A DNA stretch of 64,000 nt from Salinicoccus kekensis (GCF_900220995.1 NZ_OBQF01000005.1:1-64000), one strand, 5' to 3'; shown: positions 24,228 through 33,780, counted from the first letter of the stretch. Translations and numbers: made by a program. Notes: generated by a model not told the origin, from the sequence alone.

Positions 24228-25787
24228 TCACTCCTCAATGCTCACTTCGTATAAGAAAAAGCTTGTGTTTGGGGAGATGATCAGATCATTCACCGATTCG
24301 TGGTATGCAACACTCACATTTGCGTGATGCATCGGAATCCAGACTGCATCATTCGTTGCATATTCATTTGTCTCGTGAAGCAGCTCCAGACGCTCTTCCT
24401 GATCAATGGTTGTGCGTGACTGTTCCACAAGTGCATCAAATTCCTCATTATTGTATCTTGCACGGTTGGTGGAACCTATATTGTCAGAGTGCAGGTTCGG
24501 ATAGAATAATTCACTGCCGTCAGCAGTGCTGTTCGCCCAGCTGACAAAGGCCATTTCAAAGTTTCCGTTGGCCGCCTGCTCCAGGAAAGCGCCCCATTCC
24601 ATCATTTCGATGCTGACATCGAATCCCGCTTCCATCAACTGTGCCTGGACGATTTCACTCATGAGAACGAAATGACCTTCGTTTGCCACAAGCAGAGTGA
24701 TCGGTGTCTCGTCAAAATTATTTTCTTCTATGATCCTGTGGGACTCTTCCAGATCATAATCGTATCCGAAATCCTGCGCCGCTTCATCATAGCCGAACAC
24801 TTCCGGGCCAATGATGCTGTTGTTCTGAATGCCGGCCCCGTTCAGCTGATCCACATATTCATCGCGGTCGATTGCATGGGAAACCGCCTTCCTGAATTCA
24901 GGGTCATTGAAAGGTTCCTTCTCCATGTTGAAGGTTAAGTAGTTTATGCCCGTGCCGGACGTCAAGTCCAGTTCAACCCCATCCATCTCTTCTATCCTCG
25001 GGATATGCTCTGAAGGAATATTCGGAAGGAAATCCACCTGTCCGGTTTCCAGCATTCCTACAGCAGAAGCGTACTCAGGAATGACGTGCATAGTGACTGT
25101 ATCCAACGCAGGTGCGCCTTTGAAGTAATTTTCGTTCTTTGTGAGGACGATATTATCCCCGCTCGCCCACGATTCAAATTTGAAAGGGCCGGAACCGACA
25201 GGTTCAGTCATGATATCACCGGCTTCATCGGCTTCAGGCGATACGATTGATGCATTGACATGGGAAAGTGCGGCAAGCAATGGACCATACGGCTCTTCCG
25301 TATTGATCACGACGGTATATTCATCCGCCGCTTCAATGGATTCCACAGGCTCGAGCAGTGACGCCCGTGGTGCGGCTCTCTCTTCATCCAGCAGCTGTTC
25401 GAATGTATACTTTACAGCTTCCGCATTCAAAGGTGTCCCATCATGGAACTCCACACCTTCCAGCAGTTTAAATTCCCATGTGGTATCATCCACAGCTTCA
25501 TAGGACTCCACCAGATGCGGCTCGATTTCCATCGTTTCAGGATTATGTATAAACAGCGTATCATACAGTTGTTCAAGCATATAGGCAGACACGGAATCAT
25601 TAGTGTCTATCGGAGACAGACCCACTGCATCCGATGAGGTGGCAAATGAGATTTCCTGCGCTGATTCTCCTTCAGTGCCTGTCTCACCCGACGTCTGCTC
25701 CTCTACGTCCGAATCGTCGCTGCATGCTGCCAGAAACACAGAAATGATGGTGACCAGAAAAATATTCTTCAAAAATTTGTTTTTCAT
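24228..25787 (-). CDS. Oligopeptide/nickel-type ABC substrate-binding lipoprotein
   Basis: 519 residues from ATG 25787. Lipoprotein signal with lipobox LAAC, a short acidic linker, then an SBP_bac_5 (cluster C) domain: ATSSDAVGLSPIDTNDS, the family signature region ALNAEAVKYTFEQLLDE, NYFKGAPALDTV, FRKAVSHAIDRDEY and the C-terminal lobe. Such proteins deliver peptides, nickel or similar ligands to an ABC importer. No permease or ATPase genes are adjacent, so it is an orphan that must share a transporter encoded elsewhere or act as a sensor. The 5' region of about 170 bp is very AT-rich. Confidence 0.88.
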   Translation of the reverse strand: MKNKFLKNIFLVTIISVFLAACSDDSDVEEQTSGETGTEGESAQEISFATSSDAVGLSPIDTNDSVSAYMLEQLYDTLFIHNPETMEIEPHLVESYEAVDDTTWEFKLLEGVEFHDGTPLNAEAVKYTFEQLLDEERAAPRASLLEPVESIEAADEYTVVINTEEPYGPLLAALSHVNASIVSPEADEAGDIMTEPVGSGPFKFESWASGDNIVLTKNENYFKGAPALDTVTMHVIPEYASAVGMLETGQVDFLPNIPSEHIPRIEEMDGVELDLTSGTGINYLTFNMEKEPFNDPEFRKAVSHAIDRDEYVDQLNGAGIQNNSIIGPEVFGYDEAAQDFGYDYDLEESHRIIEENNFDETPITLLVANEGHFVLMSEIVQAQLMEAGFDVSIEMMEWGAFLEQAANGNFEMAFVSWANSTADGSELFYPNLHSDNIGSTNRARYNNEEFDALVEQSRTTIDQEERLELLHETNEYATNDAVWIPMHHANVSVAYHESVNDLIISPNTSFFLYEVSIEE

Positions 25788-25977
25788 AAAATCTCCCCTT
25801 TGTAGCAATAAGTTTTAGAATATTTATAATTATAATTTATATTTAATATTCATACAACGTTTATTTTAGTCATGAGCAATATTCAATTATCGTTTGTCAT
25901 AAAATATCTGTTTTTCAACAGTAATTTTATACTGTTCCAATGATAGAATGGACGGTATGTAAACAGGGAGTGATTAT

Positions 25978-26571
25978 ATGTCACAAGGAGAACGCATCCT
26001 ACAGGAACGTTTCAATACAACCAAACGTGCGAACGCATTTTATAATAATCAGATGATCGACTTTCTGAATGAAGATATGCAGGATTTCATCAAGCAGCAG
26101 TCTTTCATATTCATGTCGACAAGTGACGCTGCCGGCAACTGCGATTCCACCTTCAAAGCCGGTGAGCCGGGGTTCGTCCATATCATTGATGAGAAGTGCC
26201 TCATGTATCCGGAGTACCGTGGAAACGGCGTGATGGCTTCCCTCGGCAACATCACTGAGAACCCGCATATCGGTCTGCTGTTCATGGACTTCACGGAACA
26301 TCATATCGGCCTTCACGTGAACGGCGGCGCTGAGATCATAGAGAATGATGCGTTGCACACCGTCGTTGATGAAGATACTGTTGAAGCATTGACGCTGCAG
26401 CATGCCGGCCGTGCGGAACGCTGGGTGCTGATTTCGGTTCATGAAGCCTACATCCACTGTTCAAAACATATCCCGCATTTTGTGGATAAGAACGCCTCGA
26501 ATGACTGGGGCACGGATGATGTGAAGAAAAAAGGCGGGGATTTCTTCAACGTCAAGAAAGATAAAAAATGA
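25978..26571 (+). CDS. Pyridoxamine 5'-phosphate oxidase-like flavoprotein
   Basis: 197 residues. It matches the split-barrel FMN-binding PNPOx-like family: IKQQSFIFMSTSDAAGNCDSTFKAGEPGFVHI (residues about 38-70), then YRGNGVMASLGNITENPHIGLLFMDF, a typical second half of the barrel. The C terminus is basic. Members are FMN or F420/heme-binding reductases of mostly unknown substrate; true pyridoxal phosphate synthesis is unlikely. RBS GGGAGTG precedes the ATG. Single gene with a strong terminator. Confidence 0.82.
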   Translation: MSQGERILQERFNTTKRANAFYNNQMIDFLNEDMQDFIKQQSFIFMSTSDAAGNCDSTFKAGEPGFVHIIDEKCLMYPEYRGNGVMASLGNITENPHIGLLFMDFTEHHIGLHVNGGAEIIENDALHTVVDEDTVEALTLQHAGRAERWVLISVHEAYIHCSKHIPHFVDKNASNDWGTDDVKKKGGDFFNVKKDKK

Positions 26572-26574
26572 TGG

Positions 26575-26611
26575 AAGGTGCCATTCTTTTAAGAAGAATG
26601 GCACCTTTTAC
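26575..26611. terminator. Bidirectional terminator
   Basis: AAGGTGCCATTCTT / GAAGAATGGCACCTT stem with a 3-4 nt loop between converging genes. Confidence 0.85.
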
Positions 26612-26618
26612 GGTCGAA

Positions 26619-27917
26619 TCAGTATTTTTTAATCATACTCAAAGTCGTTTTATACAACAGTTCGGTCCCTACAGCGATGTCGTCATAAGTTGAGAACTCC
26701 CGCGGATCATGACTGATGCCGTCTTTCGAACGGACGAACAGCATTGCAATCTCAGATGACTTCGCCATAGGCAATGCATCATGGAACGCCCCGCTGGTCA
26801 GTTCCGGGATTTGGTATATCCCCATAGTTTTGCTTTCTTCCCTCATGATATCCAGTATATTCTCACTGCATGCCTCCGGACTAATGTTGGAATCTTCTTT
26901 AATGTCGACTTCCAGCCGGTTTTCTTCTGCCACCGATTTTATATAGTACCTCAATTGCTTTTCATAGCGGTTTCTTCTTTCCAGGTTGATGTCCCTCAAA
27001 TCTACGGTGAATGTCACCTTTTCAGGCACCACCGCCCGGGCATTCGGTTCGACGGTGAGATTACCGACCGTCCCGACCGTCGGTGCATCCGGGTCCTGTT
27101 TTACAATTTCATTCAGGCCGGCAATCACTTTGGAAGCGCCGACCAGTGCATCCTTCCTTAATGCCATGGGTACGGTGCCTGCATGGCCGCCCTGGCCCGT
27201 CAGTTCCACCGTCAGCCATAAGGGTCCGGAAATGCCGGTGACAATGCCGATCGGTTCTTCTTCCGTTTCCAGCACCGGCCCCTGTTCAATGTGCATTTCT
27301 ATATAGGCTGCAATGGATCCTTCCGGATATTCGGATGATTGAAGGGCGTCCGGATCGGCGCCGAATGCATCCAATGCGTCCCTTCTTGTCACACCGTCCG
27401 CGTCGGCACGATTCAGCTCGTCTTCCTGCAGTTGCCCGCTGATCCCCCTCGAGCCGAATAAACCGATGCCGAATCTGTAACCTTCCTCATCGCAGAATGC
27501 CATCACTTCAATCGGCTGTTCCGGCTGGATGCTGTTTTCCTGCAAAGTTTCCACCACTTCCAGACCGCCGAGCACTCCGATAGGACCGTCAAATCTTCCA
27601 CCGGTCGGCTGGGAATCAAGATGGGAACCGAGCATCAGTATTGGCGCTTCCGGATTTTTACCTTCCAGGCGGCCAATCAGATTCCCAAAGTTATCCGTAC
27701 GGGTTTTCAGGCCAGCTTCGTCCATCCATTCCCTGACCAGTTCTATGCCTTCTTTATATTCTTCGGATAATGCGAGTCTGCAGACGCCCGTCTCCCCAAA
27801 TTTTCCGATTAAAGAAAGTGATTCCATCCGCTCTTCAAGTCTTTCCTGGTTTATCGTCAATTTAGTTTTAATCACAGTATTCCCCCGCTTATTTTTAGAT
27901 TGAGATTTATTGTTCAT
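26619..27917 (-). CDS. M20 family N-carbamoyl-L-amino acid hydrolase / allantoate amidohydrolase
   Basis: 432 residues from ATG 27917, whose start overlaps the stop of the upstream membrane gene. ATG 27935 and GTG 27875 (behind GGGGGA) are alternatives; the last would give about 418 residues, close to family length. Metal ligands and family blocks are clear: GSHLDSQPTGGRFDG (His, Asp), CDEEGYRFG (Glu-Glu), MHIEQGP (His), GQGGHAGTVPM and the C-terminal SGAFHDA. These enzymes hydrolyse N-carbamoyl amino acids, allantoate or ureidoglycolate, releasing ammonia. It is the last gene of an operon after DUF5058 and its partner, divergent from a PucR activator, which points to import and breakdown of a ureide, hydantoin or carbamoyl compound. 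Confidence 0.88.
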   Translation of the reverse strand: MNNKSQSKNKRGNTVIKTKLTINQERLEERMESLSLIGKFGETGVCRLALSEEYKEGIELVREWMDEAGLKTRTDNFGNLIGRLEGKNPEAPILMLGSHLDSQPTGGRFDGPIGVLGGLEVVETLQENSIQPEQPIEVMAFCDEEGYRFGIGLFGSRGISGQLQEDELNRADADGVTRRDALDAFGADPDALQSSEYPEGSIAAYIEMHIEQGPVLETEEEPIGIVTGISGPLWLTVELTGQGGHAGTVPMALRKDALVGASKVIAGLNEIVKQDPDAPTVGTVGNLTVEPNARAVVPEKVTFTVDLRDINLERRNRYEKQLRYYIKSVAEENRLEVDIKEDSNISPEACSENILDIMREESKTMGIYQIPELTSGAFHDALPMAKSSEIAMLFVRSKDGISHDPREFSTYDDIAVGTELLYKTTLSMIKKY

Positions 27918-28641
27918 TGACCCTCTGCCTGTCATCTTTCCTCTTTTCGAAATAATAGATCAGCCCGATGGTGAGTATCACCGTCGTCAGTATCTTCAAT
28001 AAAGACGGCACCGGCGAAAAGAAGACAAGCAAGCCGATAACAAGGGCCATACCGCCGTACGTCGGCGTCTTGAATGCAAATTGACCGAGCACCGCCCCGA
28101 AAATCGCGGGCAGGACAAAATCGAATGAAGACTGGATGGAGGCCGGTATCAATGTAATGACGTAAGCTCCTCCGATTACGGTTGCCAGTATAACCACTGT
28201 ATTTGTGAGTGAAGCGATTGAGATCCCCAAAACCCCGGAAATTTCAGCCTTTTCAGACCCCGGCTCGGCACCGACTGCTTTCTGGGCTGCAGATGATGAC
28301 GGCAGGCACAGATTCGCGATGTTACCCGATAAGAATGCAATATAAGTACCTGCCACACCGAGCACTGGAAAGTAGGTGATCGGCTCTATGAACCACAGGA
28401 CACCGATGAAAGCGGCGTAGCCCACAAGACCCCCGAGTATCGGACCCCAGCCCGGATGTGCCCCGACGACAAACGATAAATACATCGGCAGTGATATTGA
28501 AGCGATGATGACCAGCAGCAGTGTGAGCCTGCCCCAAAAGTGCGATTTACTGTGGAATGCTTCCATGCCGGTCAATGCATTGACTCTCGATTTCACGCTT
28601 AATTTTCCCGTTGCCACATTATTAACATTTTCCAAAGCCAT
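27907..28641 (-). CDS. Membrane partner of DUF5058 (copy 2)
   Basis: 244 residues from ATG 28641 (AAGGGGGA about 9 nt upstream). About six membrane helices after an N-terminal soluble stretch of roughly 30 residues that copy 1 lacks. Shared blocks with the protein at 9.3-9.9 kb: KSHFWGRLTLLL, PMYLSFVVGAHPGWG, FIEPITYFPVLGVAGTYIAFLSGNIANLCLP, AVGAEPGSEKAE and the final helices. It sits between the DUF5058 gene (42 bp) and the carbamoylase gene (11-bp overlap). It is predicted to form one transport unit with DUF5058. Confidence 0.7.
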   Translation of the reverse strand: MALENVNNVATGKLSVKSRVNALTGMEAFHSKSHFWGRLTLLLVIIASISLPMYLSFVVGAHPGWGPILGGLVGYAAFIGVLWFIEPITYFPVLGVAGTYIAFLSGNIANLCLPSSSAAQKAVGAEPGSEKAEISGVLGISIASLTNTVVILATVIGGAYVITLIPASIQSSFDFVLPAIFGAVLGQFAFKTPTYGGMALVIGLLVFFSPVPSLLKILTTVILTIGLIYYFEKRKDDRQRVNEQ

Positions 28642-28683
28642 ATTGATATTCCCCCTTGTTAGTAAGTAGTTCATTTAAATCGT

Positions 28684-29397
28684 CTACATCAAAGCTGTAA
28701 GCAGAGATCCACCGACCATCCCGCATACCATGGAGATACCGAGTGACCATTCCCGGAGCCAGCTGATATCCTTCTTGTCGGCAAGCTTCATGATGAGAAC
28801 CATGATCACGAGCGATATGACGGCCGCCCCTGAATATGTGAGTCCCTTGACCATCTGTTCAGTCAGCAGATAGCCGAATGCACCCAGCATGGCGGCCAGA
28901 GAAACGACTGCCATCACTTTCGGATTCTTCTTGCGAACTTTACTTTCCGTCTTACCCAATGATTTTGTAAAGAATAAAGTGAACAGCAGCCACCCCATGC
29001 CGCCGAGACACATTGTCCATACCATTGTGGTGAAAGCCTGCATATTGAAGCCGTCTCCACCGAGTTCCACCCCAAATGCGTTGGCTCCAATCTGAGCTGC
29101 TGCAGTTTCCGTTGCTGCCGAGCCGACAATACCGATTCTCATTAACGTGATTGGTGAACCCAGAAGGGCAAGCAACGATATGATGACGATTGCGATACCG
29201 AAAGATGGCCCGATCGAGCTGATGAAACCCGTCCTTGCCGCCCTTTTCACTTCCTGTTCGTTCAACCCCGCCGCAGGTGCCGCTTCTTTGGCGATTTTAT
29301 AGAACATGATTGCTTGAAAGATGACCATCCCGATTATGAATAACGCGATAATCCATAGTACGGGACTGTTTGCCAAACTCATTACTTCTTCTGTCAT
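28684..29397 (-). CDS. DUF5058 family membrane protein (copy 2)
   Basis: 237 residues, about six to seven membrane helices. Same architecture as the protein at 8.6-9.3 kb: N-terminal helix PVLWIIALFIIGMVIFQAI, then SIGPSFGIAIVIISLLALLGSPITLMRIGIVGSAATE, a loop with a GGxGFN segment and a terminal WLREWSLG motif (copy 1: WLKEWSLG). First gene of the operon with its partner and the M20 hydrolase. RBS AAGGGGGAA precedes the ATG. A CcpA-like site lies 30 bp upstream. The repeated association with the partner gene supports a two-component carrier. Confidence 0.78.
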   Translation of the reverse strand: MTEEVMSLANSPVLWIIALFIIGMVIFQAIMFYKIAKEAAPAAGLNEQEVKRAARTGFISSIGPSFGIAIVIISLLALLGSPITLMRIGIVGSAATETAAAQIGANAFGVELGGDGFNMQAFTTMVWTMCLGGMGWLLFTLFFTKSLGKTESKVRKKNPKVMAVVSLAAMLGAFGYLLTEQMVKGLTYSGAAVISLVIMVLIMKLADKKDISWLREWSLGISMVCGMVGGSLLTALM

Positions 29398-29427
29398 GAT
29401 TGTTCCCCCTTGATTTTAACCTCTTTG

Positions 29428-29441
29428 TGAATACGCTTACA
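29428..29441. promoter_or_regulatory. CcpA-like cre site
   Basis: TGAATACGCTTACA matches the cre consensus TGWAANCGNTNWCA at all but one position. It lies between the carbamoylase/transport operon and the divergent pucR-type gene, suggesting carbon catabolite control. Confidence 0.6.
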
Positions 29442-29700
29442 AGCTTCAGTAAAAAATTCAGTTCCCCTTGCTTGAATGAAGGTGCTTGTAGTTAAATTTC
29501 AGTATCTTTTAATAAATCCACCTTATCTTAAACTGGATATTTGGATGTTCATACAATAAACCCATCGAAAATATGCCTTAACTTATCTTTTTTAAAGTAT
29601 AATATGAAATTCATTGTACAAGTGTACAAAAATCAGATAGTATTTTGTATATTCTTATAAATCAAATTTCTTTTGAAAGAATTTATGGAAGGTGATCCCA

Positions 29701-31320
29701 ATGGACGTCAATCAATTAAGGGAGATAGAAGTTTATAAAAAAACGAAGGTTCTTGCAGGGGAAAGCGGCTTGACCAACGAAGTGAGGAATGTGACGATCA
29801 CCGATGCACCCGATGCCTTCCCCTGGTACAGGAAAGGTGATTTCATAGTCACGACAGGCTATCCTTTTACAAGCAATAAGGATTGGCAGGAGGGATTATG
29901 GGACTTCCTCCATGAACTGGTGAAGCGGGACAGCGCCGGGATCGGTATCAAGATGGGGAGGTATATCCCCTACCTCCCGGATTATGTCATAGAGTTTGCG
30001 GATGAAAATCGTTTCCCGATTCTTGAGCTGCCGAGTGAACCTTCCTGGACGGATATCATAGTACCCGCCATAACGGAGATCAACAAGCAGCAGAAATATG
30101 AACTGGAGATGACACATAAAGTGTATAAGAGGTTCCAGGCTCACTTGAAGGACGGCGGCACCCTCGAGTCTCTCGCCGGATTTTTGGAAAATTTCATGAC
30201 GTGGCCCGTCACGATTTACATCAGGGAATTCAACCTTCTCGTCAGTACTTCCGGCAATGATATTTCACAGGAAAAAATCGAATCCATCATTTCTGATATT
30301 CATTCCTCTCCGGAGCATACCGCCGAAACGATATATACTCGTAAAGATGATTTCACCGTCCGGTGGAATTACGATGATCAGCGCTTGATCAGCGCTGTCT
30401 TCGTCTGGGGCCTCAACACCCCGCTCAGTGCATGGAAAAAAGCTGCTTTGGAACAGACCGCCATCATCACTTCTGTGGAAACGGAACGACTGCGGACGAT
30501 TGCAAACACATATCAGCATTTCCGCAACGATTTCCTTGAAAATCTGCTCAGTAATCACAATTTAAAACCCGAAGTGATTTCAAGGCGCGCGAAAGAAGTG
30601 AACTGGGAAGTGGAGGACTGTTATAAAGTTGTCATTTTGGACACTCCTGATGAAATTTCGACTGATGAAGGTGTACCCGAATCCCAACAGAAACTGAACA
30701 TGCTGAATGATTTCAGCAATGAACTGCGTTGGCTGCTGCCAAAAGCATTGGCAGGACTTGACTCAGAGAACCGTCTCATCCTGCTCGTTTCTGAAGATGT
30801 GGGTGAACGGAGTCTGGTCCATAACCTGGAAATTATCGCGGAACGGCTAAAAATCAAAATCATCGTTGGGGGGATGGGCAGGACATCATCCATTGAATCT
30901 TTGAATGATAGCTACAAGGAAGCTGACCTGGCATTGAAAGTGGCTTATACAGATGAAAACAAGCATTCAGAAGGAGCCATCCAATTATCCTTGTGCAATT
31001 TCGCACGTCTGGATGTAGAAAGAATCCTTTTTTCAGAGAACCCGAGGTTCGAATCAGAGAAACTTGTAAAAGAATATCTTCAGAAAATCATTGAATATGA
31101 TGAAAAGAATAATGGGGAAATTCTTTCGACCTTAAAGATATTCATCAATAATAATGCAAATTATGATGCGACAGCCAAGGCAATGTTCGTCCATAAAAAC
31201 ACCGTCAGATACAGGATTAATAAAGTCAAAGCTATGACAACACTCGATCCGGACAAGATGAAAGACCTGCTGTTACTCCAACTCGCCGTAACAGCACATG
31301 ATCTCGGAAAAACCGGATGA
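29701..31320 (+). CDS. PucR family transcriptional regulator
   Basis: 539 residues from ATG 29701 (GGAAGGTGA upstream; the in-frame GTG at 29692 is inside it). N-terminal PucR ligand-sensing domain (1-125: LAGESGLTNEVRNVTITDAPD, then a sensor loop GDFIVTTGYPF), a central GGDEF-like/PucR region, and the C-terminal PucR helix-turn-helix (about 480-535) with DATAKAMFVHKNTVRYRINKV. In Bacillus, PucR controls purine catabolism. It is divergent from the DUF5058-partner-M20 hydrolase operon with 300 bp between starts, so it most likely activates that operon in response to a ureide or related compound. Ends in a strong terminator. Confidence 0.88.
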   Translation: MDVNQLREIEVYKKTKVLAGESGLTNEVRNVTITDAPDAFPWYRKGDFIVTTGYPFTSNKDWQEGLWDFLHELVKRDSAGIGIKMGRYIPYLPDYVIEFADENRFPILELPSEPSWTDIIVPAITEINKQQKYELEMTHKVYKRFQAHLKDGGTLESLAGFLENFMTWPVTIYIREFNLLVSTSGNDISQEKIESIISDIHSSPEHTAETIYTRKDDFTVRWNYDDQRLISAVFVWGLNTPLSAWKKAALEQTAIITSVETERLRTIANTYQHFRNDFLENLLSNHNLKPEVISRRAKEVNWEVEDCYKVVILDTPDEISTDEGVPESQQKLNMLNDFSNELRWLLPKALAGLDSENRLILLVSEDVGERSLVHNLEIIAERLKIKIIVGGMGRTSSIESLNDSYKEADLALKVAYTDENKHSEGAIQLSLCNFARLDVERILFSENPRFESEKLVKEYLQKIIEYDEKNNGEILSTLKIFINNNANYDATAKAMFVHKNTVRYRINKVKAMTTLDPDKMKDLLLLQLAVTAHDLGKTG

Positions 31321-31331
31321 GTGTCCCCATA

Positions 31332-31366
31332 CAAAAAAAGCCAGTTCAAGGGAACTGGCTTTTTAA
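31332..31366. terminator. Bidirectional terminator
   Basis: AAAAAGCCAGTTC / GAACTGGCTTTTT stem with a 4-nt loop between converging pucR-type and FNT genes. Confidence 0.9.
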
Positions 31367-31380
31367 TATGCAGGGCTTGA

Positions 31381-32154
31381 TCAATGCTTCGCCTTGCTCA
31401 AATAATAGTATACAACAGCAACGAACAGTCCGCCGCCGATGATGTTGCCGATCGTCACGGGGATCAGGTTGTAGATGAACCCGCCGATGGTCACACTTTC
31501 CACACTGCTGTGCAGGAGTGCAATGCCGAGTATCGACATGTTCGCAATGCTGTGTTCGAATCCGGCTGCGACGAATGCGAAAATCAACACGAACACCAGT
31601 GCAAGCTTCGCCGCATCGCCTTTTGCACGTGTCGATGTCCAGATCGCAAGGCAGACGAGCCAGTTGCACAGGATTCCCTGGAACAACAGATTCATAAATC
31701 CATCATTCATCTTATCCGCTGCGGTCGCAACTGTGAATCCATCCATCTCTATCTCCGCGAGTATGCCGCTGAAGTAGATCAGGTAGGAAAATATGATCGC
31801 ACCGATCAAGTTACCGACGTAACACCAGAACCAGATGACAAATGTATCTTTCCATGATGTGACTTTCGACAGGGCGCTGAAGGTCAGCGTCATCACATTA
31901 CTCGTGAACAGTTCCGAGCCGCCCCATATCACGATCGCCAGCGCGACCCCGAATGTGATTCCGGTGATCAAGTTCAAATATGGTGAATCGGCAGCGTACA
32001 GCGGACCGCCCATGAAGAAAAGCACTATGACGCCGACACCGATATAGGCGCCGGCCAATATGGAAGCCATCAGATATCTCATCCGATCGTTCTTGTATAT
32101 GTTCACTTTACTCATCGCCTGGTTATTCAGCGAATCAATCGTATCTCTATACAT
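31381..32154 (-). CDS. Formate/nitrite transporter (FNT) family channel
   Basis: 257 residues with six predicted membrane helices and the FNT signatures: AGAYIGVGVIVLFFMG near residue 35, the segment GGSELFTSNVM near residue 78, CNWLVCLAIWTSTRAKGD near residue 165, and the pore motif FEHSIANMSI near residue 200. Members pass formate, nitrite, lactate or hydrosulfide as pentamers. The genes around it do not point to one substrate. RBS GGGAGGT precedes the ATG. Confidence 0.9.
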   Translation of the reverse strand: MYRDTIDSLNNQAMSKVNIYKNDRMRYLMASILAGAYIGVGVIVLFFMGGPLYAADSPYLNLITGITFGVALAIVIWGGSELFTSNVMTLTFSALSKVTSWKDTFVIWFWCYVGNLIGAIIFSYLIYFSGILAEIEMDGFTVATAADKMNDGFMNLLFQGILCNWLVCLAIWTSTRAKGDAAKLALVFVLIFAFVAAGFEHSIANMSILGIALLHSSVESVTIGGFIYNLIPVTIGNIIGGGLFVAVVYYYLSKAKH

Positions 32155-32238
32155 GTCAGGACCTCCCGGTTCTTATATATGCGACAGTCATTTATTCATC
32201 AAGCATTGTAACATAACCTGCCTTTCCACCGCCAAACA

Positions 32239-32267
32239 TTGATAGCCAAAAACTTCTCGCGTATAGT
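32239..32267 (+). promoter_or_regulatory. Promoter of the MFS gene
   Basis: TTGATA (32239-32244), 17-bp spacer, TATAGT (32262-32267), about 50 bp before the start codon. Confidence 0.65.
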
Positions 32268-32315
32268 AAGGTTGTAAGAAGTTACAAAATACATAAGAAA
32301 ACCGGGGGTGCAACC

Positions 32316-33599
32316 ATGAAATCATCAGATGATTCAATACAAAGCTATTTGGATTCCCCTGAAAAACAGGGGAAGTTGTACAAACGCACACTGATCATCA
32401 TCGTCATTACACAAATCTTCGGCGGGGCCGGCCTTGCTGCGGGGATCACCGTCGGTGCGCTGCTGGCTGAAGATATGCTCGGTACGAATGCACTCGCCGG
32501 ACTTCCTGCCGCACTCTTCACACTCGGTTCGGCCGGTGCCGCCTTCATCGTCGGCAGGCTCTCCAACCGCTTCGGCAGAAGGCTCGGCCTTTCTTCAGGT
32601 TTCATCGCCGGGGGACTCGGCTCTGCCGGTGTCGTCGTGGCCGCGGTAACAGGCAGCGTTTTCCTGCTGTTCCTGTCCCTCTTCATCTACGGTGCAGGGA
32701 CTGCAACCAATCTGCAGGCGCGGTATGCAGGAACCGACCTCGCCACTAAAGAACAGCGGGGCACGGCGGTCAGCATCGCCCTGTTCTCCACCACATTCGG
32801 TGCCGTCGCCGGCCCGAACCTGGTCGATGTCATGGGCAGTTTCGCGCTGTCGGTCGGGGTGCCTGCACTTGCCGGCCCGTTCATATTGGCGGCTGCCGCC
32901 TATCTGCTTGCCGGACTGTTTTTATTCGCCTTCCTGCGTCCGGATCCTTTCATCATAGCCCGCAAGATTTCGGAGCTTAGGCAGGCATCACAGACTGGAC
33001 CGGCTCCAGAGCCTTTCCAGTCAAATAAACGCCTGATCATAACCGGCGCATTCATCATGATCATGACGCAGATCGTCATGGTCGCCGTCATGACGATGAC
33101 GCCCGTTCATATGGGGGATTACGGCCATACGCTCGGTGCAATCGGGTTTGTCATCGGGCTGCATATCGCAGCGATGTACCTGCCTTCACCCCTCACCGGT
33201 ATCCTGGTTGATAAAGTCGGCCGTTATGCGATGGCCGTTGCTGCCGGAGTGACACTGCTCGCTGCCGGCGTGGTTGCGGCAACCGCTTCCGGGGAATCGT
33301 TCCTCATGATGAACGTGGCACTGATCCTGCTCGGCCTCGGCTGGAACTTCGGTTTGATCAGCGGCACGGCTCTGATCGTCGATTCTACCAATCCGGTCAC
33401 CCGTCCGAAAACTCAAGGGACGGTCGATGTCTTCATCGCACTCGGCGGTGCCGGGGGCGGCGCCATGTCCGGAATGATTGTGGCCGGGTTCAGCTTTGAA
33501 GTGCTCTCGCTCGCAGGAGGACTGTTATCGCTCCTCGTCATACCGATGGTCATCTGGGCCATTCAGGACAATAAGGGAAAAGTTGAAAAACACACTTGA
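32316..33599 (+). CDS. Major facilitator superfamily transporter
   Basis: 427 residues, about 12 membrane helices. The MFS signature between helices 2 and 3 is GRLSNRFGRRLGL, and the corresponding motif after helix 8 is GILVDKVGRYAM. A central charged loop (residues about 205-235) splits two six-helix halves. Likely a proton-driven exporter, but the substrate cannot be told. RBS GGGGGTG precedes the ATG. The stop codon overlaps the -35 box of the tRNA promoter. Confidence 0.88.
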   Translation: MKSSDDSIQSYLDSPEKQGKLYKRTLIIIVITQIFGGAGLAAGITVGALLAEDMLGTNALAGLPAALFTLGSAGAAFIVGRLSNRFGRRLGLSSGFIAGGLGSAGVVVAAVTGSVFLLFLSLFIYGAGTATNLQARYAGTDLATKEQRGTAVSIALFSTTFGAVAGPNLVDVMGSFALSVGVPALAGPFILAAAAYLLAGLFLFAFLRPDPFIIARKISELRQASQTGPAPEPFQSNKRLIITGAFIMIMTQIVMVAVMTMTPVHMGDYGHTLGAIGFVIGLHIAAMYLPSPLTGILVDKVGRYAMAVAAGVTLLAAGVVAATASGESFLMMNVALILLGLGWNFGLISGTALIVDSTNPVTRPKTQGTVDVFIALGGAGGGAMSGMIVAGFSFEVLSLAGGLLSLLVIPMVIWAIQDNKGKVEKHT

Positions 33600-33624
33600 G
33601 TTAAGTGCCGATATGTCATATAAT
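33596..33624 (+). promoter_or_regulatory. tRNA-Ala promoter
   Basis: TTGAGT (33596-33601), 17-bp spacer and a perfect TATAAT (33619-33624), 20 bp before the tRNA. Confidence 0.8.
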
Positions 33625-33644
33625 ATTATTCATGTACAGATTGA

Positions 33645-33717
33645 GGGGCCATAGCTCAGCTGGGAGAGCGTTGCGCTGGCAGTGCAAAGGTCAGGGGTTC
33701 GAGCCCCCTTGGCTCCA
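33645..33717 (+). tRNA. tRNA-Ala (anticodon GGC)
   Basis: A complete cloverleaf of 73 nt. Acceptor GGGGCCA/TGGCTCC includes the G3-U70 pair that marks alanine tRNAs. D arm GCTC/GAGC, anticodon loop CTGGCAG with anticodon GGC, T arm AGGGG-TTCGAGC-CCCCT. The 3' CCA is not encoded. Stands alone, with its own promoter and terminator. Confidence 0.97.
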
Positions 33718-33735
33718 TTACATGAATGATTCGTT

Positions 33736-33780
33736 CCACCCTTTTCATTTCCAAAATGAAAAAAGGGTGGATTTTTTTAT
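33736..33780 (+). terminator. Terminator after tRNA-Ala
   Basis: CCACCCTTTTCATTT pairs with AATGAAAAAAGGGTGG and is followed by a run of seven T. Confidence 0.85.
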
